A program made the translations under genes and the position numbers. The notes beneath the pieces are model-generated. The model was not told the origin of the DNA, did not search any database, and saw only the letters and a program-made list of their open reading frames with translations. From positions 1 to 10,465 of the forward strand of contig CAYRXH010000083.1 in NCBI GenBank assembly GCA_964428185.1: 10,465 bases of DNA. Reading direction: 5' to 3'. Origin of the DNA: CAYMAZ01 sp964428185 (lineage in GTDB: Bacteria; Bacteroidota; Bacteroidia; Bacteroidales; DTU049). Below are positions 1 to 7,436 of the stretch, in pieces. Positions within the stretch are counted from its first letter, which is position 1; the number at the start of each line of letters is the position of its first letter.

Positions 1-260
1 AATTAGCTTCTTCATGAGGATTAGTTGTTACCGTTAATTAAGACAATAAAAACATTATATGGTTGTACATAATGTAAAAAAAATTACAAAGACTACGTAA
101 AATGATGTAATCAGTTGATCTGTGAAATCACAGAAGTGTTCTTCAGTTAGGTACTTAAATACAAGGCGAATATTATTATTTCGATTGGTTTCATGTATTT
201 CAGCTTGTAACAATATGAACAGTGAAAAAATTCAAAGTATATTTGTAAAAAAAAAGGAAT
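1..260. other. Non-coding leader region upstream of the prolyl oligopeptidase
   Basis: AT-rich DNA with no credible reading frame on either strand. The longest minus-strand frame here simply runs on from the antisense of the following gene and has no recognisable protein character. It contains a 16-bp dyad (119-134) and, close to the next gene, a TAnnTTTG promoter box (238-245). No clear terminator of an upstream gene and no convincing end of an upstream coding region is visible at the left edge. Confidence 0.6.
238..245 (+). promoter_or_regulatory. Bacteroidota -7 promoter box for the peptidase gene
   Basis: TATATTTG matches the Bacteroidota primary sigma factor -7 consensus TAnnTTTG exactly. 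It lies 15 bases before the ATG at 261, giving a short leader of roughly 8-10 nt that is almost all A followed by GGAAT. I see no good -33 TTTG partner at the usual 19-21 bp spacing, so the call rests on the -7 box and its position. Confidence 0.55.
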
Positions 261-2378
261 ATGAAAAAAATCGTTTTGCTTAGTATCGCATTCGGCATAA
301 CATGTCAATTTGTGAATGCACAGAAGATTACATATCCTGTGAGCCGAAAATCCGATCATGTGGATGAATATCACGGGGTGAAGGTTGCTGATCCATACCG
401 CTGGCTGGAGGATGAAAACAGTGAGGAGACAAAACTCTGGGTGAAGGCACAGAATGAGGTTACATTTGCCCATCTGGAGACCATTCCGTTCAGAAAAGCA
501 GTAAGGGCAAGGCTCGAGCAGCTATGGAACTATGAAAGGACATCAATCCCTTCAATTCAAAAGGGAAAATATTTTTATTCCCACAACACAGGAATGCAGA
601 ATCAGAGTGTGATTTATGTTCGTGACGGAGGCAGGGGAGTGCCGGCAATTCTGCTTGATCCCAATCTATTGTCAGAAGACGGAACCGTATCAGTTGCAGG
701 GATGTCAGTTTCGCATGATGCACGGTATTTTGCATATTTGATATCACGAGGAGGTTCAGACTGGAACGAGGCCTATGTGATTGATATAGAGACTGGTAAA
801 AACCTTATTGACCATCTGGAATGGCTCAAATTCAGTGGAATCACCTGGTATGGAGACGGATTTTTCTACAGTAGATATAATCCTGAAGATGAAAGCAAGG
901 CATTATCAGGAAAGAATGAGTATCATTCTGTCTATTATCATAAGCTGAACACGCCACAGTCGGAAGATAAGCTGATTTTCCGCAACGACAGTGAACCACT
1001 GAGAACTTATCGGACGGGCATTGATGATGATCAGAAGTGGTTGTTCCTTTCCGAGTCACAAACCACCAGCAATAATGCACTGTATCTTGCTGATCCTTCA
1101 AATATTGAAGCAGGGTTTACCCCGATGACAAGTGCTGATTTTCAGTACACCTACGCGTTTATAGATATGCTTGACGGAAAATTTTTGATGTACACCAATG
1201 ACGGTGCCCCCAGATACAAACTGATGATTGCAGATCCTTCAAATCCCCATCGTGATCATTGGAAAGAGTTTATTCCCGAGCAGTCCTATGTGATGCAGGG
1301 TGTACTGGTGACAAAGAATTACATTGTAATTCAGGCTCTAGAAAATGCCTATAATACCCTCTATGTGTATTCACATTCAGGGCAGAAACAGTATGAGATT
1401 GAACTGCCAGGCATAGGAACTGTTTCGGGACTGAGCGGAAATATTGAATCCGATACCATGTATTTTGGTTTTATGTCATACACTCATCCCTTTTCAGGAT
1501 ATGAATACGATTTGAAAAAGCAATCACTGAAAGTATGGTTTGAACCAAAGGTGGATTTTAATTTCAAGGAATATGAAACAAGGCAGGTGTGGTACACATC
1601 GAAAGACGGAACAAAAGTGCCGATGTTTATTACCATGAAGCAGGGGACAGAGCTGAACGGGAAGAATCCGTTGTTGCTATACGGTTACGGTGGATTCAAT
1701 ATTAGCCTAACACCCCGGTTCAGTGTTTCCATAGTACCTTTTCTTGAAAACGGAGGCATTTATGCTGTGGCCAATATCAGAGGTGGCGGTGAATTCGGAA
1801 AAGAATGGCATATGGCAGGAACAAAATTGCAGAAACAAAATGTGTTTGACGATTTTATTGCAGCAGCAGAATATCTGATCGAAGAGAAATATACATCGGC
1901 TCAACTTATTGGTATTCAGGGTGGTTCCAACGGTGGTTTGTTGGTTGGAGCTGTTTCAAATCAGCGTCCTGATTTGTTTAAAGTTGCTTTGCCTGCTGTG
2001 GGAGTGATGGATATGCTTCGTTTTCATAAATTCACCATAGGCTGGGCCTGGACAGGAGATTATGGTTCAAGCGATAACAAGGAAGAATTTGAATACATCT
2101 ACAAATATTCACCTTTGCATAACATCAGGAAAGGAGTGAATTATCCTGCAACGCTTGTTACCACTGCAGATCATGATGACAGGGTTGTACCTGCCCATTC
2201 CTACAAGTACATTGCTACCCTGCAGGAAAATCATAAAGGCAGTAATCCTGTGCTGATCCGTATTGAAACACAGGCAGGTCACGGGGCAGGCAAACCCGTC
2301 TCAAAAATAATTGATGAAGCAGCTGATATTCAGAGCTTTCTCATGTTTCATCTGGGGATGACGCCAAATTACAAATAG
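261..2378 (+). CDS. Prolyl oligopeptidase, periplasmic (peptidase family S9A)
   Basis: Serine endopeptidase that cuts short peptides after proline. Residues 1-20 form a signal peptide (charged MKK, hydrophobic core, cleavage likely after VNA before Q21), so the enzyme should act in the periplasm. Residues 25-75 carry the S9A N-terminal pattern DPYRWLED. Residues about 90-430 fit the seven-bladed propeller that gates the active site. Residues 440-705 are the alpha/beta hydrolase domain. The triad is visible: Ser556 in GGSNGG, Asp639 in DHDDRVVP and His674 in AGHGAGKP. IRGGGEFG (507-514) is also typical. The total of 705 residues equals, to my knowledge, that of the periplasmic prolyl endopeptidase of Elizabethkingia meningoseptica. 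The start is supported by the signal peptide and by the promoter box at 238-245. The glycosyltransferase gene begins at the base after its stop, so the two are probably co-transcribed, although no functional link is obvious. Confidence 0.96.
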   Translation: MKKIVLLSIAFGITCQFVNAQKITYPVSRKSDHVDEYHGVKVADPYRWLEDENSEETKLWVKAQNEVTFAHLETIPFRKAVRARLEQLWNYERTSIPSIQKGKYFYSHNTGMQNQSVIYVRDGGRGVPAILLDPNLLSEDGTVSVAGMSVSHDARYFAYLISRGGSDWNEAYVIDIETGKNLIDHLEWLKFSGITWYGDGFFYSRYNPEDESKALSGKNEYHSVYYHKLNTPQSEDKLIFRNDSEPLRTYRTGIDDDQKWLFLSESQTTSNNALYLADPSNIEAGFTPMTSADFQYTYAFIDMLDGKFLMYTNDGAPRYKLMIADPSNPHRDHWKEFIPEQSYVMQGVLVTKNYIVIQALENAYNTLYVYSHSGQKQYEIELPGIGTVSGLSGNIESDTMYFGFMSYTHPFSGYEYDLKKQSLKVWFEPKVDFNFKEYETRQVWYTSKDGTKVPMFITMKQGTELNGKNPLLLYGYGGFNISLTPRFSVSIVPFLENGGIYAVANIRGGGEFGKEWHMAGTKLQKQNVFDDFIAAAEYLIEEKYTSAQLIGIQGGSNGGLLVGAVSNQRPDLFKVALPAVGVMDMLRFHKFTIGWAWTGDYGSSDNKEEFEYIYKYSPLHNIRKGVNYPATLVTTADHDDRVVPAHSYKYIATLQENHKGSNPVLIRIETQAGHGAGKPVSKIIDEAADIQSFLMFHLGMTPNYK

Positions 2379-3530
2379 ATGAATCAGCATGTGTTGTTTC
2401 TGACTCCTTGGTACCCACACAGGCACGATCCCATGCTCGGCTTGTTTGTCAGAAAACAGGCCTTTGCTGCTGGCAAAATTGCAAAAACAGGTGTTGTGGC
2501 CGTATTTCCTGCGATTCAGAAAGAAAAATACATGACTGAGTATGAAGTTTTTGAACAATCATTGCCTGAATTCCGTGTTTTTTTCAGAAAATCATCCTCA
2601 GGTCTTACAAATGTAATCAGAACTATAAGGGCATACCAGAATGGTGTTGAAGAATATGTTGATAAATATGGAGTTCCCGACCTGATTCACGGGAATATTT
2701 TTACACGAACAGCTGTGGCATCCTATTGGATAGCATTGAAACTTGGGATTCCATTTGTTGTTTCAGAACATTGGTCAAGATATTACCCTGAGAATTACTC
2801 ATATATCGGACTTCTGAGAAGGATGATGACACGGCGGACAGCAAGAAAAGCAAAAGCAGTCATTGTTCCTTCAGTTACCCTGAAAACAGCCATGCAAAAG
2901 GCTGGGATCAAAGCCAATTTTCAGATCGTTCCAAATGTGATTGATACAAATCTTTTCATCCCTGTTGTGAGAAAATCAACAGAAAAAAAACATATTGTAC
3001 ATGTTAGTTGTTTTGAAGATAAATCAAAGAATATTAGCGGGTTGTTAAATTCTATTAAACATTTACAAAATTATTGTAATGATTTTATACTGGATCTGGT
3101 TGGTACAGGACAAGATGTAGAAAAGATGAAAAAACTGGTATCAGAAATGCAACTTGATGATGTAACAAGGTTTCATGGTTTGCTGGAAGGAGAAGATTTG
3201 CATGCGGTGATGTCACAAGCAAATTGTCTAGTTTTGAGTAGCCGTTATGAAACTTTTGGAATTGTGGTTTATGAAAGTCTTTCGTGCGGAGTTCCCGTGG
3301 TGGTGACTGATGTTGCAGGATTTGGGGGCATTATTGGGTCTGAATTCGGTATAGTGGTAAAAACAGGTGATGATGAAGCACTTGCACAGGCGATACACAA
3401 GATTCTTGATAATAATTCTCGCTTTGATCCTGTAGTTATGAGAGATTTTATTGAAAAGAACTATTCTGCTGAGGCGGTGGCTCAAGCCTTGGAAGCAATA
3501 TACAGACGGCAGGAAGAACTTCAGGCTTAA
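2379..3530 (+). CDS. Glycosyltransferase family 4 (GT-B fold)
   Basis: Retaining sugar transferase predicted to use a nucleotide-activated sugar to build a surface or secreted glycan; donor and acceptor cannot be read from the sequence. The 383 residues show the two-domain GT-B plan. The N-terminal acceptor domain (1-185) starts with LFLTPWYPHRHDPMLGLFVR, the usual opening for this group, where the glycine-rich loop is replaced by WYP. It contains PDLIHG (100-105) and ends at IVPNVIDTNLF (183-193). The C-terminal donor domain (205-383) has VGTG (241-244), FHGLL (265-269) and SSRYETFGIVVYESLSCGVP (287-306). Glu291 and Glu299 of that segment form the EX7E motif that holds the donor nucleotide-sugar. 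There is no signal peptide or membrane span, so it is cytoplasmic or peripheral. It starts directly after the peptidase stop codon, with no own promoter and no clear ribosome binding site, which suggests coupled translation. No other cell-wall or capsule genes lie nearby to indicate the pathway. Confidence 0.93.
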   Translation: MNQHVLFLTPWYPHRHDPMLGLFVRKQAFAAGKIAKTGVVAVFPAIQKEKYMTEYEVFEQSLPEFRVFFRKSSSGLTNVIRTIRAYQNGVEEYVDKYGVPDLIHGNIFTRTAVASYWIALKLGIPFVVSEHWSRYYPENYSYIGLLRRMMTRRTARKAKAVIVPSVTLKTAMQKAGIKANFQIVPNVIDTNLFIPVVRKSTEKKHIVHVSCFEDKSKNISGLLNSIKHLQNYCNDFILDLVGTGQDVEKMKKLVSEMQLDDVTRFHGLLEGEDLHAVMSQANCLVLSSRYETFGIVVYESLSCGVPVVVTDVAGFGGIIGSEFGIVVKTGDDEALAQAIHKILDNNSRFDPVVMRDFIEKNYSAEAVAQALEAIYRRQEELQA

Positions 3531-4653
3531 AAGCTACTTCAGAAATTGATTTACATATATTTTCAACCCACTCTTTTTCTTCCTGAGTCAATGATTCCAT
3601 ACTTTCTTAATAGTCAGGGTATGGTGTATACCAGTCTGTCAGTTCATAAGATGTTTTAATATGCTGATTTTTAAAAACATAACATTTTCGGGGCTAGGGA
3701 ATATTCCTCAATACTGATTTGGAGTTATCATCTGCAGGCTCAAGAATCAGGTACTGATATCTGAGAGGAAGGGGGTGAATTTCAGTTCTGAAGTCAAATT
3801 TTATATCCTGATAAAGATAATAAATTACTGTGAAAAGAAGCAATTCATCTAGGGGATAGTAATTTTTCTGTTGAAAAACAATTTGTCCTATTCTTATATG
3901 GAGTTGAGCACCAGGACTATCAGTCATATAAATTTCTTCAACACTTCTGTGTAGTTTTGTTCCCTCACCATCAATTTTCCAGTCATCTGCATTTTCAAAA
4001 AAGACAGAACTTATATAAAAGCTTTCAAATTCACCCATTTCGATAATAAGAGCAAAGTTGTCAATCTGTTTTTCCCCATCTGTTGGCAACAGTAAGCACA
4101 TAGTTGAAATACAGGCCAAGATCCACTGAACCAGAAATATGATAGGCAAAGGTATGTTGATGATATTGACTCCCAGTTTAAATGAATTCTTGAAATGATA
4201 AACATAGTAGGAATCAGCATCATTCACGTCATCACCGATTTTTTCCAGAATCAGTTCAGGAGTATAATTGACAATAGAACCATTGATAACATAATCTGAG
4301 TATTTCACAATAGCCACTTCAAAAGAGAGAGCAGCATTGTTCATTACAAAACTGAAATCTTTCATGTCAGGGTGTTTACCGTTTACTGGTCTTACATCTG
4401 CATGCCCACTGGGAGACATGGCTTCAAAACCCCACAATCAGGGATTTCTGTTGTCCGGGATTAAAGAATTAGCATTACACATTCACTTCAATCATCCCGT
4501 TTTCAGTTTTTCTGATAGTGAGAATTTTTTTTGTACAGAAATATCAGATTCATTGACCGGGATCAATTGATTACCTGCCATAAGGAAAACACCGTCATTT
4601 GCAGTGGTAACTAATGACAGCAGGATGAAAAAACAAGGGATTATTTTGTACAT
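3531..4653 (-). pseudogene. Decayed gene for a secreted YARHG-domain protein
   Basis: Reading the minus strand from the ATG at 4653, the frame opens with a signal peptide (MYKIIPCFFILLSLVTTA), then NDGVFLMAGNQLIPVNESDI, typical of secreted Bacteroidota proteins of unknown function; I relate it to DUF4424-like proteins from memory only. The frame is then lost at an A8 run (4525-4532) and continues one frame over as ILTIRKTENGMIEVNV. It hits two stops (4475-4477, 4469-4471), resumes with FFNPGQQKSLIVGF, and shifts again in GGGGTTTT (4426-4433) into GFEAMSPSGHADVRPVNGKH. A further stretch (about 4160-4073) is out of frame. After the stop at 3694-3696 the same frame reads CYVFKNQHIKTSYELTDWYT, then a stop at 3607-3609, then ESMESLTQEEKEWVENI, the remains of a C-terminal YARHG domain. 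The intact ancestor was about 370 residues. The left boundary is approximate; no ancestral stop is identifiable. The long open stretch 3694-4437 would need a TTG start and has no signal peptide, so it should not be annotated as a normal gene. Confidence 0.85.
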
Positions 4654-4714
4654 TATTCGCAATTTTAATTCAAGGAAAGAGATAAAAACCTCATCTGAGC
4701 AGAGTGAAAATTCA

Positions 4715-4722
4715 TAATTTTG
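4715..4722 (+). promoter_or_regulatory. -7 promoter box of the Nudix gene, probably giving a leaderless mRNA
   Basis: TAATTTTG matches TAnnTTTG exactly and ends only four bases before the ATG at 4727. In Bacteroidota the transcript starts a few bases after this box, so the mRNA would begin at or next to the start codon. No -33 TTTG is visible at the expected spacing. Confidence 0.55.
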
Positions 4723-4726
4723 ATTT

Positions 4727-5395
4727 ATGGATTTTACAAACAGGGAGAATTTTACAGGCTTTTACCGATCACTCACCCACAGTGACTTTTCATTGTGCAA
4801 ACAGTCTGCTCTTTCATTTATTCCAAGCGGACGAATTATGGAAGTCCCTGAAGGTGTTAAGGCTGTGCGCAGCGGAGTGATGATTTTGTGTTATCCGGAA
4901 GCTGGAAGCTTGTATCTTGTTTTTATCAGAAGAACAGAGGACGGACGTGTTCACAGTGGTCAGATTGCCTTTCCTGGGGGACGGTTTGAAGAAGGTGAAG
5001 ATGCTGATACTCTGGATACTGCAATTCGTGAGGCCAATGAAGAAGTGGGGATCACTCTGAACCGCGGGGATATGTTGTGCCGACTTACGCCTTTGTTTAT
5101 TCCTCCCAGTGGTTTTCTGGTTGATCCTTATTTATATTTTTTGAATGAAAAACCTGTTTTAAGGGCTTCACCCGACGAAGTAGCAGAAATCCTTTATGTC
5201 CCCTTTGATTGTTTCATGACTGAGGACACAATTTTCAGTGCAGATTTTTCAACATCAAGTGGTCATATAACAGCACCCTGCTGGGTGTGGAAAGACATTA
5301 AAATTTGGGGTGCAACAGCAATCATATTGAGTGAACTGGGATGTCTGGAAAGAAGAAGAAGGAGTATGGTACTTACAAGCCCCGATAGTCTTTGA
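4727..5395 (+). CDS. Nudix hydrolase, CoA pyrophosphatase-like
   Basis: Predicted Mg/Mn-dependent cytoplasmic hydrolase that splits the diphosphate of coenzyme A or oxidised CoA derivatives into phosphopantetheine and 3',5'-ADP. The Nudix core covers about residues 47-165. The segment HSGQIAFPGG (76-85), preceded by FIRRTEDGRV, is the UPF0035-type signature that separates CoA pyrophosphatases from other Nudix enzymes. The catalytic helix ends in REANEEVGI (101-109), with the metal-binding glutamates Glu102, Glu105 and Glu106. The total of 222 residues fits the family. There is no signal peptide. The start at 4727 is set by the promoter box ending four bases upstream. The 3' end overlaps the convergent acetyltransferase gene by 23 bp. 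Substrate choice within the Nudix superfamily is inferred from the signature, so an (oxidised) CoA substrate is likely but not proven. Confidence 0.9.
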   Translation: MDFTNRENFTGFYRSLTHSDFSLCKQSALSFIPSGRIMEVPEGVKAVRSGVMILCYPEAGSLYLVFIRRTEDGRVHSGQIAFPGGRFEEGEDADTLDTAIREANEEVGITLNRGDMLCRLTPLFIPPSGFLVDPYLYFLNEKPVLRASPDEVAEILYVPFDCFMTEDTIFSADFSTSSGHITAPCWVWKDIKIWGATAIILSELGCLERRRRSMVLTSPDSL

Positions 5396-5843
5396 TGTAC
5401 TGTTTGTCATAATCACAGTTGATCCATTCATTGTCGAGAGTGGCTCCTGTTTTTTTATAGAATTCAATGGCATTCAGGTTCCAGTTAAGTACCTGAAATC
5501 TGACTCTTGAACATTGTTCGGTCTGTGCTGTTTCAAAAATTTTATTGAGCAGTGCTTTGCCGATGCCTGAGCTTCTGTATTTTTCTTTTACATAAATATC
5601 ATCAAGGTAGAGTGATTTTCCCACCCAGGTATAGTAGGCAAAAAAATACAGAGCAATTCCCAGTGTTTCGCCTGATATGTTCCGAGCAATAAAACACTGA
5701 AAATAGTCTTTTTCACTATGCATTTGTTCAATATTATTGGTTACTTTCTCGGGAGCACGTTCAAATTCAGCAAGCTCTTTAATACAGTCGAGTATATCCT
5801 GAAAATCCTTTTCTGTTGCTTTGGTAATAATAATGTCGTTCAT
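5373..5843 (-). CDS. GNAT-family N-acetyltransferase, diamine/thialysine type
   Basis: Transfers an acetyl group from acetyl-CoA to an amine. The 156 residues are one GNAT domain. The sequence closely follows the spermidine/spermine N1-acetyltransferase-like subgroup: IKELAEFERAPEKV (21-34), then LYLDDIYVKEKYRSSGIGKALL (78-99), which includes the acetyl-CoA pyrophosphate-binding loop R90-S-S-G93-I-G95. NWNLNAIEFYKKTGA (120-134) follows, with Tyr129 at the position of the usual general-acid tyrosine. Likely substrates are small polyamines or thialysine, but the exact amine cannot be told. There is no signal peptide. The gene begins 30 bp after the stop of the SGNH/FISUMP gene on the same strand, with no clear TAnnTTTG box in the gap, so it is probably the second gene of a two-gene operon. 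Its 3' end overlaps the Nudix gene tail to tail by 23 bp. Confidence 0.92.
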   Translation of the reverse strand: MNDIIITKATEKDFQDILDCIKELAEFERAPEKVTNNIEQMHSEKDYFQCFIARNISGETLGIALYFFAYYTWVGKSLYLDDIYVKEKYRSSGIGKALLNKIFETAQTEQCSRVRFQVLNWNLNAIEFYKKTGATLDNEWINCDYDKQYIKDYRGL

Positions 5844-5873
5844 ATGATTGATGTATGTATAAAATACGAATGA

Positions 5874-7316
5874 TTAATCTTTTACACAGCGAACCGGAAA
5901 CCCCTGTTTTTTATTTCTGTTCAGAAAAAAGGAGGATTGAGTTTCAGTGTCATAGACGCTTACCCATGCACTGTTTGTGTTGTCCTGAACAGAGTTGATC
6001 GTCCACATAAAGAAATACCTGTTTGAGTCAAGAGTTCTTCCGTCGCTGTTGATCCAGGGTGTCGGAGAAAATAGCTCTCCAGCCTCAGTTTCTGAAAATT
6101 CGTACAGATATATAATTTCAGAAATATCGGGAACATGCCACCCCTGAGGGCATATTTTTTTATTACCGGCAATGGCATACCATGAATACAGATTTCCATA
6201 CTGCGGGTTAATATTGGGATGGGAAAGCAGAACCGCAGCTTGTTCATTCATAAAATGGGGATTGCCGGGAGTTGGCTTATCTATTGGTGATCCATCTGCA
6301 TAACGGCTGGTTTTCAGGTTTGAAGCTATCCAGAAGCTGTTTCCTGCTTTCATTGTTTCATATATGTTCCCATCTGCATCTGTTATTGAAGTAATTGCTT
6401 CAGGTTCAAGATAGTGATGACTGTACAGTCTGTTCAGATAGCGTGGGCTGAAACTAAATGCTTCAAGACCTGTTGAAGGCAACAGAATTTCGAGGGCGTC
6501 GGGAGACTGATTCTGAAACATCGTCAGCAATTTATCATCAATATACCGGATAAAAAAAGGCAGTGTATCCCATGTGTAGGAGTGGGTATTATCTTTGAAA
6601 CTGATGACACCTGCGACCGGTTCATGAAGAACGGAAACCATTCTTTCAACCACTTTTGCCGTCCATCTGTCAACAGCTTTGCCGAAATAATGTGCACATG
6701 AAGCAGTGTCGCTTCCGATAATATCATCACTTCGAACCAGAAAGAGTTTGTTTTGCTGAACCAATTTGTTGATGGCATACATTTGCTGACTGATTTCCCT
6801 GTTGAGAAAAGGACCCACCCAAACAATTTTCAGGTTTTTATTATAATTGAGGAGTATATTGACGAGATTCTGATGATCATTGATGAAGTTATGTCCCAGG
6901 GCAATAATGACAATGTGGGGATCAAACTGCAGGAGTACATTCGAAAGCTGGCCTCTGTATATCTTTCCTACAATTTCACCTGAGAGATAATTGCACCATT
7001 CAAGGGTTCTGATTCGTTGCTTTGGTTCAAAAGTTTCATAAAAAAAGGATTCTCTGATTTTATATCCGCAGCAGTTGTTTCTCATTGTCATTATAAAGTT
7101 ACGGCTTCCGGCACCGCCGATAGCAATTGAAAGAATATCAAAATGGCCGTTATTGTGAAGGGTTTGTTGAAGAGATTCACCAAAGTATCCCATCAGGTGG
7201 GAATCACCCACGATCAGTATACGCCTTACATAGAGCACAGAATCTTGTTTGTCAGCTGCATTGGCATGTACAATTAAAGATAAGCAAAGAAGGAACAAAA
7301 CACTAATTTTTTTCAT
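5874..7316 (-). CDS. Secreted SGNH-hydrolase / FISUMP-domain fusion protein
   Basis: A 480-residue protein with a signal peptide (MKKISVLFLLCLSLIVHANA, 1-20). Residues 30-230 look like an SGNH/GDSL-type esterase: block I ILIVGDSHLMGYFG with nucleophile Ser39, block II SIAIGGAGS (63-71), block III IVIIALGHN with Asn143, and AHYFGKAVDRW (208-218) with His209. The usual DxxH Asp is not three residues before the His (Ser206 is there); Asp203 is the nearest. SGNH enzymes remove acyl or acetyl groups from glycans or lipids; the substrate is unknown. Residues about 310-480 match the FISUMP (Fibrobacter major paralogous) domain: DADGNIYETMKAG, FWIASNLKTSRYADG, GNLYSWYAIAG, CPQGWHVPD, and the closing FPVRCVKD. 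Residues 231-309 are unassigned. I chose the ATG at 7316 over an upstream in-frame ATG at 7367 because it opens directly on the signal peptide and because the promoter box 7331-7338 lies inside the longer version. The GNAT gene follows 30 bp downstream. Confidence 0.88.
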   Translation of the reverse strand: MKKISVLFLLCLSLIVHANAADKQDSVLYVRRILIVGDSHLMGYFGESLQQTLHNNGHFDILSIAIGGAGSRNFIMTMRNNCCGYKIRESFFYETFEPKQRIRTLEWCNYLSGEIVGKIYRGQLSNVLLQFDPHIVIIALGHNFINDHQNLVNILLNYNKNLKIVWVGPFLNREISQQMYAINKLVQQNKLFLVRSDDIIGSDTASCAHYFGKAVDRWTAKVVERMVSVLHEPVAGVISFKDNTHSYTWDTLPFFIRYIDDKLLTMFQNQSPDALEILLPSTGLEAFSFSPRYLNRLYSHHYLEPEAITSITDADGNIYETMKAGNSFWIASNLKTSRYADGSPIDKPTPGNPHFMNEQAAVLLSHPNINPQYGNLYSWYAIAGNKKICPQGWHVPDISEIIYLYEFSETEAGELFSPTPWINSDGRTLDSNRYFFMWTINSVQDNTNSAWVSVYDTETQSSFFLNRNKKQGFPVRCVKD

Positions 7317-7330
7317 CGGAAAATGGTCTG

Positions 7331-7338
7331 CAAATTTA
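7331..7338 (-). promoter_or_regulatory. -7 promoter box of the SGNH/FISUMP gene
   Basis: The minus strand reads TAAATTTG, an exact TAnnTTTG match, with 14 bases between the box and the ATG at 7316. This supports the internal start codon, since a start at 7367 would place the promoter inside the coding region. No -33 element is clear. Confidence 0.5.
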
Positions 7339-7424
7339 ATAAAAACATAAAATTCATGGGGGATCATAAAAAAAACTATGATGTGAGTCTATAAGAAATG
7401 AGTTCTAATCCTGAAAATTGTCCC

Positions 7425-7432
7425 TATTTTTG
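7425..7432 (+). promoter_or_regulatory. -7 promoter box of prmC, probably giving a leaderless mRNA
   Basis: TATTTTTG is an exact TAnnTTTG match ending four bases before the ATG at 7437. This is the same geometry as at the Nudix gene. It argues for the start at 7437 and against an in-frame ATG at 7398, which lies upstream of the box. Confidence 0.6.
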
Positions 7433-7436
7433 CATC

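Noticed and set aside
3448..3600. A separate 50-residue minus-strand gene starting MESLTQEEKEWVENI
   Set aside because: Its first third continues the frame of the decayed YARHG gene, and the rest is antisense to the conserved C-terminus of the glycosyltransferase. It is better explained as a pseudogene remnant.
4525..4532. A8 run as a phase-variation switch for the secreted protein
   Set aside because: Changing the run length would restore only one of several breaks; the gene has further stops and shifts, so decay is the simpler reading.
4337..4570. Plus-strand open frame of 77 codons
   Set aside because: It is antisense to the decayed gene, has no promoter and no recognisable protein features.
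6753..6983. Plus-strand open frame of 76 codons
   Set aside because: It lies wholly antisense to the SGNH domain, whose conserved motifs show that the minus strand is the coding one.
7317..7367. Seventeen-codon N-terminal extension of the SGNH/FISUMP protein
   Set aside because: It would bury the signal peptide inside the protein and place the promoter box 7331-7338 within the coding region.
7398..7436. Thirteen-codon N-terminal extension of PrmC
   Set aside because: The -7 box at 7425-7432 lies inside it, so the transcript probably starts too late to include the upstream ATG.
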